From assembly GCF_003853415.1 (NCBI RefSeq), contig NZ_QTPP01000017.1, forward strand, positions 1 to 64,000: a stretch of 64,000 nt of DNA, given 5' to 3'. Source of the stretch: Burkholderia sp. Bp9142 (GTDB lineage: Bacteria; Pseudomonadota; Gammaproteobacteria; Burkholderiales; Burkholderiaceae). The position numbers and the translations under genes were made by a program. The notes beneath the pieces were generated by a model, which saw only the letters and a list, made by a program, of their open reading frames with translations, had not been told where the DNA came from and searched no databases. Below are positions 28,752 to 37,394 of the stretch, piece after piece; position 1 is the stretch's first letter; each line of letters opens with the position of its first letter.

Positions 28752-29183
28752 ATGACACACCCCGAGACCGATGCGCAACGCGTTCATCGAGACTGGCACG
28801 CCGCGGTCGTCGCCCGCGACCTCGACGCGCTGATGTCGCTGTACGCGGACGACGCGATACTCGAAACGCCGCTGATCGTCGTCACGCTGCCCGACCACGG
28901 CTCGGGCGTGCTGCACGGCAAGGCCGCGATCGGCGAATTCTTCGCCGCGGGCCTGCGCAATCCGGGCAACAAGCTCGGACGCTGGTATCGGACCGGGCTG
29001 TTCTTCTCGAACGGCCGGCAACTCACGTGGGAATATCCGCGCGCAACGCCGGAAGGCGATCAGGTCGATCTCGTCGAGGTGATGGAACTGCGCGACGGGC
29101 TGATCGCGCATCATCGCGTCTATTGGGGGTGGGTCGGATTCGTGGCGCTGCGTGATGCAGCCCGGGCGGCCGGGCACGCATGA
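28752..29183 (+). CDS. SnoaL-like / NTF2-fold protein
   Basis: The 143-residue protein has the NTF2-like cone pattern. An N-terminal helix (DAQRVHRDWHAAVVARDLDAL) is followed by YADDAILETPL, a GKAAIGEFFAAGL segment, and beta strands ending in HHRVYWGWVGF. SnoaL relatives are small isomerases, hydrolases or binding proteins. The substrate cannot be told. TTG at 28737 is an alternative start. It converges with the haemolysin III gene. Confidence 0.8.
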   Translation: MTHPETDAQRVHRDWHAAVVARDLDALMSLYADDAILETPLIVVTLPDHGSGVLHGKAAIGEFFAAGLRNPGNKLGRWYRTGLFFSNGRQLTWEYPRATPEGDQVDLVEVMELRDGLIAHHRVYWGWVGFVALRDAARAAGHA

Positions 29184-29204
29184 CGCGCGCCGTGCCGCAC
29201 CCGC

Positions 29205-29825
29205 TCACGCGACATAGATCGCGACGCTGACGAACTGGCACAGGCTGCCGGCCAGCACGAAAAGGTGCCAGATACCGTGCCCGTGACGGATGCGCTCGTC
29301 GTTGATGAAGAAGTAGATGCCCGCACTGTAGATGACGCCGCCGGCCACGAGCCAGGCGGCGCCCACCGGCGGCAGCGCATGGATCAGCGGGCGGATCGCG
29401 ACGAGCGCGAGCCAGCCCATCAGCACGTACAGCACCATCGACACGATGCGCGTGCGCCGTCCGAGCGTGAGTTCCTGCGCGATCCCGAATGCGGCGAGCC
29501 CCCAGCTCACGCCGAACAGCGACCAGCCCCACGGGCCGCGCAGCGTGACGAGCGTGAACGGGGTGTAGCTGCCCGCGATCAGCAGATAAATGGCCGAATG
29601 GTCGCACTTCTGCAGGATCGCCTTGAGCCGCGGGTTGCGCACGCTGTGATACAGCGTCGAGATCGCGTAGAGCAGGATCAGCATCGCGCCGTACACGCTG
29701 AAGCTCACGATCTTGTACGGGTCGCCTTCGAGCGCGCCCATCGTCACGAGCGCGACGAGGCCTGCCACCGACAGCACCGCGCCGACGAGATGGGAAATGC
29801 TGTTGAAACGCTCACCGGCATGCAC
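29205..29825 (-). CDS. trhA: Haemolysin III / TrhA family membrane protein
   Basis: The 206-residue protein has seven hydrophobic segments and the HlyIII/PAQR signature: E5-RFNSISHLVGA near the start, STLYHS, CDHSAIYLLIAGSYTPF, and a C-terminal histidine motif (RHGHGIWHLFVLAG). These His and Asp residues form a metal site in PAQR relatives. The family is linked to membrane homeostasis. The gene stands alone. Confidence 0.9.
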   Translation of the reverse strand: MHAGERFNSISHLVGAVLSVAGLVALVTMGALEGDPYKIVSFSVYGAMLILLYAISTLYHSVRNPRLKAILQKCDHSAIYLLIAGSYTPFTLVTLRGPWGWSLFGVSWGLAAFGIAQELTLGRRTRIVSMVLYVLMGWLALVAIRPLIHALPPVGAAWLVAGGVIYSAGIYFFINDERIRHGHGIWHLFVLAGSLCQFVSVAIYVA

Positions 29826-29961
29826 GACGGGTTCTCCTGCGCGAATTCATCGGAACAAAGCTGGGCCTTATGATACCGGCGGGCGGATCATGTCGCGCTG
29901 AACGCCGTCAAACACCGTGGCGACGGCGGGTCGCAAGCATGCCGCCGGGCCCGGAAAGAAA

Positions 29962-29989
29962 AAGCGCCGCGAATCCCTTCGCGGCGCTT
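29962..29989 (-). terminator. Terminator of the cstA-ybdD transcript
   Basis: AAGCGCCGCGAA (29962-29973) pairs perfectly with TTCGCGGCGCTT (29978-29989) over a 4-base loop. On the minus strand it is followed by TTTTTCTTTCC. It lies just after the YbdD stop. Confidence 0.88.
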
Positions 29990-30037
29990 CCCGTTCCGTC
30001 ACCGGACCGTCTTGCCGTCAGGCCATACCCGCCAGCT

Positions 30038-30244
30038 TCAGCAACACTTCCCCGCCCCCGACCCGTACCGCGCATTCTGACGCTCGCGGAAAAATGCCTC
30101 GTACGTCATCGGCTCGCGGTCCGGATGGGTTTCGCGCATGTGCGCGACATAGGTGTCGTAGTCGGGCAGGCCGACCATCAGCCGCAACGCCTGCCCGAGG
30201 TAACGCCCCGCGCTCCGCAAGTCGCTGCCAAGATCGCTGAACAT
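30038..30244 (-). CDS. ybdD: YbdD/YjiX family small protein
   Basis: The 68-residue protein is typical of the YbdD/YjiX family: [40 protein letters not shown], and a Cys-Cys C-terminus. The family is nearly always encoded just after cstA-type transporters, as here (12-bp gap), and is thought to help transporter function. Its molecular role is unknown. Confidence 0.93.
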   Translation of the reverse strand: MFSDLGSDLRSAGRYLGQALRLMVGLPDYDTYVAHMRETHPDREPMTYEAFFRERQNARYGSGAGKCC

Positions 30245-30256
30245 CGCGGCCTCCCG

Positions 30257-32335
30257 TTATCGTCCGCTGCCGAGCGCCTGCGCGGCCGGCATCGGCTCGT
30301 ACGGCGTCTCGCGCACGGTCGGCCTCGACTCGCGGCGCGCGCGCAGCACGGCGAGCAGGCCGTACGCCGCGATCGACACGACGACGAACATGAACAGGCC
30401 GGCCAGCGCCGCATCGATATAGTCGTTGAAGATGATCCGCTGCATCTGCGCGACCGACTTCGCCGGCGCGAGCACCTTGCCTTCGTCCACCGCGGCCTGC
30501 AGCTTCGCGGCGTGCGCGAGGAAGCTGACCTTCGGATTCGCATCGAAGATCTTCTGCCAGCCGGCCGTCAGCGTGCAGATCAGCAGCCATGCGGTCGGCA
30601 CGAGCGTCACCCATGCGTAGCGCTCGCGCTTCATCTTGAACAGCACGACGGTGCCGAGCACCAGCGCGATCGCGGCGAGCATCTGGTTCGAGATGCCGAA
30701 CAGCGGCCACAGCGTGTTGATGCCGCCGAGCGGATCGACCACGCCCTGGTACAGGAAGTAGCCCCACGCGGCCACGCACAGCGCGGTGGCGACCAGGTTC
30801 GCGGGCAGCGACTCGGTGCGCTTGAGCGCCGGGTGGAACGTGCCGAGCAGGTCCTGCAGCATGAAGCGGCCCGCGCGCGTGCCGGCATCGACGGCCGTCA
30901 GGATGAACAGCGCCTCGAACAGGATCGCGAAGTGATACCAGAACGCCATCATCGCTTCGCCGCCGATCACCTGGTGCAGGATGTGCGCCATGCCGACGGC
31001 CAGCGTCGGCGCGCCGCCCGCGCGCGCGATGATCGTCGTCTCGCCGACGGCCTTCGCGGTCTGCGTCAGCATGTCGGGCGTCAGCACGAAGCCCCATTGC
31101 GTGACCGTGTTCGCGACGGCTTCCGGCGTCGAGCCGAGCACGGCCGCCGGCGCGTTCATCGCGAAATAGATGCCCGGCTCGATCACGCACGCGGCGACCA
31201 GCGCCATGATCGCGACGAACGATTCCATCAGCATCGCGCCGTAACCGATGAAGCGCGCGTTGGTTTCGTTGTCGATCAGCTTCGGCGTCGTGCCCGACGA
31301 GATCAGCGCGTGGAAGCCCGACACCGCGCCGCACGCGATCGTGATGAACAGGAACGGGAACAGGTTGCCCGACCACACCGGGCCCGTGCCGTCGACGAAC
31401 TTCGTCAGCGCGGGCATCTTCAGCTCCGGCGCGACGACCAGGATGCCGATCGCGAGGCCGAGGATCGTGCCGATCTTCAGGAACGTCGACAGGTAGTCGC
31501 GCGGCGCGAGCAGCAGCCACACCGGCAGCACCGACGCGACGAAGCCGTAGCCGATCAGGATCCACGTGAGCTGCGTGCCGTTGAACGTGAACCATGCGGC
31601 GAGCGTCGGCGACGCGCTCACATTCTGGCCGAACGCGATCGCCGCCATCAGCCCGAAGAAGCCGATGATCGACACTTCGCCGATGCGGCCCGGGCGGATG
31701 TAGCGCGTGTAGACGCCCATGAACAGCGCGATCGGAATCGTCGCGGCGACGGTGAACGTGCCCCACGGCGAATTCGTCAGCGCCTTCACGACGATCAGCG
31801 CGAGCACCGCGAGGATGATCACCATGATCAGGAACGCGCCGAACAGCGCGATCACGCCGGGCACCGTGCCGAGCTCCATCTTGACGAGGTCGCCGAGCGA
31901 GCGGCCGTCGCGGCGCGTCGAGATGAACAGCACGATGAAGTCCTGCACCGCGCCGGCAAACACGACGCCGGCCAGGATCCACAGCATGCCGGGCGTGTAG
32001 CCCATCTGCGCGGCGAGCACGGGGCCGACGAGCGGCCCGGCGCCGGCGATCGCGGCGAAGTGATGGCCGAACAGCACGTACTTGTTGGTCGGCACGTAGT
32101 CGAGGCCGTCGTTGTACTTGACGGCCGGCGTCATCCGCAGCCCGTCGAGCTGCATGACCTTGCTGGCGATGAAACGGCTGTAGAAGCGATATGCGATCAG
32201 ATACACGCAGACTGCGGCGATCACGATCCAGAGCGCGCTGACGCGTTCGCCGTGCGCAAGTGCGATCGTCCCGAACGCGAACGCGCCGAGCAGCGCGACC
32301 GCGATCCAGAGCAGGGTACTGGAAGCCCGATTCAT
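30257..32335 (-). CDS. cstA: CstA-family pyruvate/peptide transporter
   Basis: The 692-residue inner-membrane protein has about 18 hydrophobic segments. Family motifs include a GHHFAAIAGAGPLVGPVLAA stretch, a GYGAMLMESFVAIMAL stretch and a LLGTFHPALKRTESL segment near the C-terminal third. E. coli CstA and BtsT import pyruvate and are induced by carbon starvation or by a LytTR two-component system. The ATG at 32335 is chosen for its AGGAGA ribosome site; the open frame continues 49 codons upstream. Repeated TACGTA sites lie upstream. Confidence 0.92.
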   Translation of the reverse strand: MNRASSTLLWIAVALLGAFAFGTIALAHGERVSALWIVIAAVCVYLIAYRFYSRFIASKVMQLDGLRMTPAVKYNDGLDYVPTNKYVLFGHHFAAIAGAGPLVGPVLAAQMGYTPGMLWILAGVVFAGAVQDFIVLFISTRRDGRSLGDLVKMELGTVPGVIALFGAFLIMVIILAVLALIVVKALTNSPWGTFTVAATIPIALFMGVYTRYIRPGRIGEVSIIGFFGLMAAIAFGQNVSASPTLAAWFTFNGTQLTWILIGYGFVASVLPVWLLLAPRDYLSTFLKIGTILGLAIGILVVAPELKMPALTKFVDGTGPVWSGNLFPFLFITIACGAVSGFHALISSGTTPKLIDNETNARFIGYGAMLMESFVAIMALVAACVIEPGIYFAMNAPAAVLGSTPEAVANTVTQWGFVLTPDMLTQTAKAVGETTIIARAGGAPTLAVGMAHILHQVIGGEAMMAFWYHFAILFEALFILTAVDAGTRAGRFMLQDLLGTFHPALKRTESLPANLVATALCVAAWGYFLYQGVVDPLGGINTLWPLFGISNQMLAAIALVLGTVVLFKMKRERYAWVTLVPTAWLLICTLTAGWQKIFDANPKVSFLAHAAKLQAAVDEGKVLAPAKSVAQMQRIIFNDYIDAALAGLFMFVVVSIAAYGLLAVLRARRESRPTVRETPYEPMPAAQALGSGR

Positions 32336-32483
32336 GGCGTCTCCTGGTCTCCAATGTGGTTTTGAGTGGTTCCGGCGAGGGGCCGAACCCGCGTGACGTC
32401 GATGCGTCGCGCCGCGCCTCGTGGAGGCCACGGCGATGGGCCGTAGTATTCCGCGCGACGGGGGCGGCTTACAAGCGCACAAT

Positions 32484-32513
32484 TACGTATGCGTGGCTAC
32501 GTAGAATTACGTA
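32484..32513 (-). promoter_or_regulatory. Three TACGTA sites upstream of cstA
   Basis: TACGTA occurs at 32484-32489, 32498-32503 and 32508-32513, spaced 14 and 10 bases, about 150-180 bp before the cstA start. The local sequence is AT-richer than its surroundings. Spacings near one helical turn suggest a regulator binding site, possibly for a LytTR-type or GntR-type activator. The regulator is not in this window. Confidence 0.4.
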
Positions 32514-32617
32514 GACGGAGGGGATGCGGGCGCGGGTGCGCCCGCGATCGACCGACGCGCGGCGCGACGTGGCCCGCATCGGCCGGGCCCGGCACGTCGC
32601 TCGCCGGGCCGCGTGCA

Positions 32618-33046
32618 TCAGTGCTGTTCGTCGAGCTTCTTCGGCTTCGGCGCCGACGGCACCTTCGCGTACTGGAACGCCGGCGTCGCCTTCAGCGCAT
32701 CCTTCGTCGCGCCCGGCAGGTAGATGTTGCCGTTGCGCACGTCGAGCGACGCGATCGGCACCGCGACGTCATGCGCGGCCACGCCGAGGAAGCCGCCGGC
32801 CGACACGATCGCCGCCGACACCGAGCCGTCCGGCGCGACGATCAGGTCGCGCACCGTGCCGACCTTCTGGTTCGCGTCGTTGTACACGGCCTTGCCGAGC
32901 ACGCTCTTCTTCACGCTCCAGCCTTCGAGCAGCGCCTGCGATTGCTCGACGGTCACGCTGAGCGGCTGCGCGCCGGCGATCTGCGCGTGCGCGCTGACGC
33001 TCGACGCGAGGACGGTTGCTGCGATGAGGGTCTTGTAGAACTTCAT
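32618..33046 (-). CDS. Secreted PRC-barrel domain protein
   Basis: The 142-residue protein has a signal peptide (about 1-21, ending AHA). A PRC-barrel domain (about 42-125) includes KSVLGKAVYNDANQKVGTV, then DLIVAPDGSVSAAIVSAGGF and HDVAVPIASL. The tail is Lys/Pro-rich. PRC-barrels bind other proteins or RNA. Exported copies are common in Burkholderia and have no known function. It stands alone. Confidence 0.85.
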   Translation of the reverse strand: MKFYKTLIAATVLASSVSAHAQIAGAQPLSVTVEQSQALLEGWSVKKSVLGKAVYNDANQKVGTVRDLIVAPDGSVSAAIVSAGGFLGVAAHDVAVPIASLDVRNGNIYLPGATKDALKATPAFQYAKVPSAPKPKKLDEQH

Positions 33047-33345
33047 GAGTATTGCACTCCGGTTCGGTTGTTGTTGATTCCGGGAGCGAAGCGACGCGGG
33101 CGCAACGGCTGATCGGTGAGCGCCCCGCGCTTCGTCGGTCGCGTGGCAGCCGGCCGCGCCGCCACTGCGCGCGCGCATGACGGACCGGCATGGCCGGGCC
33201 GCAGCATGCAACACGGCGTTCATGGTAGCGACATTCGCCGGATCGTGCGTCCGGGGTGCAACGTGGCAGGCGGGCCGGACAGGATGGAGATCAACGATCG
33301 TGCGGATAGGCGGTGCGCGCCGCCCCGGCGCCCCGCCACGCTGCA

Positions 33346-34476
33346 TCACGCGTTGCGCGAATACACCCGGCGATGCCGCACCGCCTCCGCCAGCACATCG
33401 AGCACCGGCTCGGTCTGCGACCAGCTCAGGCACGCATCGGTGATCGACACGCCGTACTGCAACGGCACGCCCGGCTTCAGATCCTGGCGCCCGGCCTCGA
33501 GATGGCTCTCCACCATCACGCCGACGATCCGGTGCTCGCCCTGCGACAGCTGCCGCGCGAGATCCTGCGCGACGTCGATCTGCCGCTCATGCGACTTGTT
33601 CGAATTCGCATGCGAGCAATCGACCATCACCTGCTCGCGCAACCCGCTCTTGCGCAGCACCGCGCAGCTCGCCTCGACGTGCCCGGCGTCGTAGTTCGGC
33701 CCGCTCTTGCCGCCGCGCAGGATCACGTGCGCGTCGTCGTTGCCGCGCGTCTCGAAGATCGCGGCCATCCCCATCTTCGTCATCCCCATGAACGCATGGC
33801 TCGCGCGCGCGGCGACGATCGCGTCCGACGCGACCTGCACGCCGCCGTCGGTGCCGTTCTTGAAGCCGATCGGGCAGCTCAGCCCCGACGCGAGCTGGCG
33901 ATGGCTCTGGCTCTCGGTCGTGCGCGCGCCGATCGCGCCCCACGCGATCAGGTCGGCAATGTACTGCGGGCTCAGCAGGTCGAGGAATTCGGTCGACGCC
34001 GGCAGGCCGAGCGCGTTGATGTCGAGCAGCAGTTGCCGCGCGGCGCGCAGCCCTTCGTTGATGCGGAAGCTGCCGTCCAGCCGCGGATCGTTGATGTACC
34101 CCTTCCAGCCGACCGTCGTGCGCGGCTTCTCGAAGTACACGCGCATCGTGATCAGCAGGTCGTCCTTCAGCGCATCGGCGGCGGCCTTGAGGCGGCGGGC
34201 GTACTCGAGCGCCTGGTCGTGGTCGTGGATCGAGCACGGGCCGACGACGAGCAGCAGCCGGTCGTCGCGGCCGTGCAGGATGTCGCCGATCGCGCGGCGC
34301 GTGTCCTCGACGAGCGTCTGCGTGGCGGCCGGCACCGGCAGCTCGTCCTGCAGCAGCGCCGGGGAAATCAGCGGACGCACGGCGCCGATGCGGACGTCGT
34401 CGATGCGGGTGGTGTCCTGCGTCGCGTCGGCGCTGCCTACCTCGCGATCGTGGGAAGGATTGTCGAGGTTCTGCAT
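33346..34476 (-). CDS. aroG: 3-deoxy-7-phosphoheptulonate synthase (class I DAHP synthase)
   Basis: The 376-residue enzyme condenses PEP and erythrose 4-phosphate, the first step of the shikimate pathway. Class I motifs are LVVGPCSIHD (metal cysteine), MRVYFEKPRTTVGWKGYINDP, ARTTESQSHR and GFKNGTDG, then a DCSHANSNK stretch near the C-terminus. The start at 34476 has a GGAGAA ribosome site; it leaves about 25 residues before family similarity. A CATAAT -10-like sequence lies near 34513-34518 on the minus strand. Which aromatic amino acid inhibits it cannot be told from sequence. Confidence 0.95.
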   Translation of the reverse strand: MQNLDNPSHDREVGSADATQDTTRIDDVRIGAVRPLISPALLQDELPVPAATQTLVEDTRRAIGDILHGRDDRLLLVVGPCSIHDHDQALEYARRLKAAADALKDDLLITMRVYFEKPRTTVGWKGYINDPRLDGSFRINEGLRAARQLLLDINALGLPASTEFLDLLSPQYIADLIAWGAIGARTTESQSHRQLASGLSCPIGFKNGTDGGVQVASDAIVAARASHAFMGMTKMGMAAIFETRGNDDAHVILRGGKSGPNYDAGHVEASCAVLRKSGLREQVMVDCSHANSNKSHERQIDVAQDLARQLSQGEHRIVGVMVESHLEAGRQDLKPGVPLQYGVSITDACLSWSQTEPVLDVLAEAVRHRRVYSRNA

Positions 34477-34668
34477 GGGGATTCTCCGGGGACGTCTGGA
34501 ATGATGGGCAGGCTCGATTATGGCACTCGCGCGGGGCGGCAGCGACGCGCGGCGGCGGAATGCGATCGACGTCAGGACGCCGATTCGGCGCCGGCCGCGA
34601 AGTCCGCCGTCCGGCCTTCCGTATCGGGCACGATCACGTTGCAGCCGGGCAGCAGCGGCGTCGACGGC

Positions 34669-34680
34669 GGAATCGATTCC
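34669..34680. promoter_or_regulatory. LacI-type palindromic operator, copy 1
   Basis: GGAATCGATTCC is a perfect 12-bp palindrome that extends to 16 bp with flanking GC and GC. A central CG flanked by A/T-rich arms is the classic LacI/GalR operator layout. A second copy lies 36 bp away centre to centre. Confidence 0.5.
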
Positions 34681-34704
34681 GCGCCGTCGCGCAACGTGCC
34701 GGGT

Positions 34705-34716
34705 GGAATCGATTCC
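34705..34716. promoter_or_regulatory. LacI-type palindromic operator, copy 2
   Basis: This is the second GGAATCGATTCC, extending to TGGAATCGATTCCA. Two identical palindromes in non-coding DNA suggest cooperative binding. No LacI-family gene is in the window; the nearest candidates for control are aroG (about 200-240 bp away, minus) and the gene at 35159 (plus). Confidence 0.5.
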
Positions 34717-35158
34717 AATGGCGTAGGCCGATGACACGGCGATCGTCATCGAACCTCTGGAAGACATCGGAGTTGCCCCTGGGGATAACCTGCCTTTCAT
34801 CGAGGACGTTCGCTGTGTTGCGACTTGACCGGATGGCCGCTTCAACGCGGATTCCGTGCCAGCGACGGTCTCGTTCGCGTGAACTGTCCGGTCCGTTTTC
34901 GATATGCAATTGTGCAGGACTCCAGACCGGATGAATCGAAGCGCGGCGAGGACGCAAGCGATGCGGATTCCGTTGTTCGAAGGTAAGCGCCTGAACCCCG
35001 CCGCAATGATCGCTCGTCGCGATGCGATCCGGCCGTTCGGCCGAGTGGTCGCGCGTCACCGAAGTACCGTACGATCATGACTGTCCGCTGCCGATGCGGC
35101 CCGTCGTTCGACGCAGGCGGCACGACGCACCATCCGTCCGTGATTGACCGTTCGCAAT

Positions 35159-35731
35159 ATGACCCGACCCGCCAAGATGACCGTATCCGAACTGCTCAGC
35201 GCCATCCGCCAGCCCTACGCCGACCTGCTCGCGCAAGCGGCAGCGCAACCGGCGGCCGTCGTCGAACCGGCCTACCGGAAAGCCGACGGCACGCTGGCCA
35301 CCGAAGGTCCGCTCGCGCTGCCGTGCCGCGCCGACGTCGTTCACACCGAAGGCGACTCGGCCGGCCAGCCGGCGATGGTCGACTCGACCGCGCAACTGGA
35401 TTTCGAGCCGTTCGCGTTCGAACTCGAAACGGCGGCCGTGTCGATCCGGCCGTTCGTGTGGGACTGGGCGACGATCGAAGCCGATGGTCTCGGCGAAGCC
35501 GCGGCCACCGACGCGTTCAAGACATGGTTCTTCGCGTGGTTCGACACCGACGACGCAGGCGTGCCGGCCGAGGACGGCCTGCACGGCATCGTGCACTATC
35601 TGTCGGAGCCGGCGCGCACGGAACAGGGATGGCGCGTGAGCGCGGATCTCGGCTCGGCGCCGGGCGCGGCCGTCGAGGACCTGCTGTTCCGGCTCGTCGA
35701 TGCGGGCGCGACGCGCATCAGCGTCGGCTGA
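35159..35731 (+). CDS. Hypothetical protein (190 aa), acidic
   Basis: The soluble acidic protein is rich in aromatic residues in its centre (DFEPFAFELET, then FVWDWATIEADG and FKTWFFAWFDTDD). It has no signal peptide or membrane segment. ATG at 35177 and TTG at 35144 are other possible starts. I do not recognise the family. It precedes another small gene by 28 bp on the same strand, so the two may be co-transcribed. Confidence 0.65.
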   Translation: MTRPAKMTVSELLSAIRQPYADLLAQAAAQPAAVVEPAYRKADGTLATEGPLALPCRADVVHTEGDSAGQPAMVDSTAQLDFEPFAFELETAAVSIRPFVWDWATIEADGLGEAAATDAFKTWFFAWFDTDDAGVPAEDGLHGIVHYLSEPARTEQGWRVSADLGSAPGAAVEDLLFRLVDAGATRISVG

Positions 35732-35759
35732 AGCGCTTCTCCATTACTGACATCCCAAC

Positions 35760-36185
35760 ATGAAAAAAGCATTCGCCGCGTCGCTGCTGCTATGCCTTGC
35801 ATTGCCCGTGTCGGCCGAAGTCAGCACGGAAGTGCTGTGCTTCAGGACGACCGGCGACAAACCCGTGCGCTTCGAGCTGCGCACGTATTACGACGACGTC
35901 GCCAAATGGCAAGGCGGTGTCGTCCGGTACGCGAAATCGAAGTCGGCGATTCCGCTGCTGTTCAAGCACATGGATCAGGAGGAACTCGCGGAAGGCCGCC
36001 CGTACCAGTTCACGACAATCTGGTGGGAAATGGTCGACGGCAGGATCAACGGCGAATACGAGATGATGAGCCAGGGTGCGATCGTCTACTCGATGACGTA
36101 CACCAATGCGCGCACCGGCAAGAAGACCGATTTCGCGTGGGCGCAGGACGTCGATGCGTCCGCGAAGACGGGGTGCCGCTGGTAG
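35760..36185 (+). CDS. Small secreted hypothetical protein (141 aa)
   Basis: The protein has a clear signal peptide (about 1-19, ending VSA). The mature part is beta-rich with many Tyr and Trp residues (FELRTYYDDVAKWQGG, and later TTIWWEMVDGRINGEYEMMSQ). One cysteine near each end (C27 and C139) could form a disulfide. It is probably periplasmic. I do not recognise the family. Confidence 0.7.
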   Translation: MKKAFAASLLLCLALPVSAEVSTEVLCFRTTGDKPVRFELRTYYDDVAKWQGGVVRYAKSKSAIPLLFKHMDQEELAEGRPYQFTTIWWEMVDGRINGEYEMMSQGAIVYSMTYTNARTGKKTDFAWAQDVDASAKTGCRW

Positions 36186-36270
36186 TGCGGGTTCGGTCCG
36201 CCGAGCGGCGCAGGTTCATCATCCGGCGCACCCGCGGGCGCGCCGGTATCGAGATGGCTCAGGGGCCCCG

Positions 36271-36981
36271 TCAGCCCGCGTCGCCCGTCGCGTCGACGTC
36301 GATCCCGAGTTCGGTCGCCATCCGCTGAACGAGTGCGCTCAGCCGCGCCACTTCATCCGCAAGCCGCTTCTGCTCGGCCTTCAGCGCCTCGAACTCGGAC
36401 GGCGGAACGGAATCCGCGCCGCCACCCGCATCCGAACCGGCGAAATCGGCCACGTTCACCTCGCCGCACATCAGATGCATCCAGCGGTTCTCGCGCGCAC
36501 CGGACGCGCGTGGCAGCCGGACGACGAGCGGTTGCGCACGCGCCGCGAGTTCGTCGAGGAACGCCTCGACCGACGAGATGTCCGCGAAGCCGTGCAGGCG
36601 TGCGCTGTTCAGGCGCAGTTCGGCGGCCGTCTGCGGGCCGCGCAGCAGCAGGATCGTCAGCAGCGCGATCGCCTGGCTCGGGATCCCGAGCACGCGATTC
36701 ACGTTGTGCTCGAAACGCGGCACGCGGCTGCTGCTGCCCTCCATCACGAGGCTCAGGTGCTTGAGCCCGTCGAGCGCGGTCGTGACTTCGTCATCGCTGG
36801 CGCTCATCACCGGCGAGCGTGCGGTTTTCTGGTTGCAGCCCGCGGTCAGCGCATTCAGCGACAGCGGATAGGTGTCCGGCACCGTGTGCTGCTTCTCGAC
36901 GAGCACCCCGAGAATCCGGGCCTCGAGGGGCGTGAGTTCGCGCAGGGCGCGTGGCGTGGGCATGTCCGGCGTGGTGTTCAT
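36271..36981 (-). CDS. yceH: YceH/DUF480 family protein
   Basis: The 236-residue cytoplasmic protein has the YceH layout of two winged-helix units. The first opens LTPLEARILGVLVEKQHTVPDTYPLSLNALT; key motifs are VLVEKQ and CNQKTARSP. The second has LLLRGPQTAAELRLNSARLH. A coiled-coil tail (KAEQKRLADEVARLSALVQRM) follows. The family is conserved and of unknown function. The ATG at 36981 is decided by family similarity. Confidence 0.9.
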   Translation of the reverse strand: MNTTPDMPTPRALRELTPLEARILGVLVEKQHTVPDTYPLSLNALTAGCNQKTARSPVMSASDDEVTTALDGLKHLSLVMEGSSSRVPRFEHNVNRVLGIPSQAIALLTILLLRGPQTAAELRLNSARLHGFADISSVEAFLDELAARAQPLVVRLPRASGARENRWMHLMCGEVNVADFAGSDAGGGADSVPPSEFEALKAEQKRLADEVARLSALVQRMATELGIDVDATGDAG

Positions 36982-37394
36982 GGATGGCGTCGCAGCGTGC
37001 AGCAGGTGAAGGGAAACCGTCGCGCCCGTCCGGCGTCGCGAACGGGCGAGCCATATGATAGCTCGCGACGTCGGGCCCGGCGCCACTCGCCGCCGCGGCG
37101 CGCGGACTTGCCGCAGCCGGCATTCGTCCAACGGATGGGCCGTGCGGCGTCGCGCGACGAGGCCCACGTTCGGCGCCGCCGCGCATTCACGCGCGTCGCC
37201 CGCGCGCGGCGTCGCTGCGCGTTTGCGCGTCGCGCAGGCCGGCGCTACGATACGCGTTCATCCGGAAACACGTCGCGGCGCGCGGCCGCCTTCGCCCGCA
37301 ACGCCAACACCGCGCATCGCCCGTCCCGCACGCCGTGCCGCCGCGCATGCGCGCCACCCGTCGACACGGCTCATCCGTTCACTCGTTCACCGCC
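36982..37394. other. 413-bp divergent region between yceH and the SDR gene
   Basis: The region is extremely GC-rich, with CG-dense runs at about 37110-37330. No protein-like frame, terminator or repeat was found. Confidence 0.5.

Larger units (their letters stand above)
34477..35158. other. 682-bp intergenic region with two palindromic operators
   Basis: The region is AT-richer than the genes around it. No frame on either strand gives a recognisable protein; the longest are short chance frames. It contains two GGAATCGATTCC palindromes, annotated separately, and probably the aroG promoter near 34505-34540. It may be the remains of a lost gene. Confidence 0.5.

Noticed and set aside
29870..32365. 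An 831-codon plus-strand frame opposite cstA
   Set aside because: The minus strand carries full-length CstA and YbdD with good ribosome sites and a terminator; the opposite frame is only His/Arg/Glu-rich shadow.
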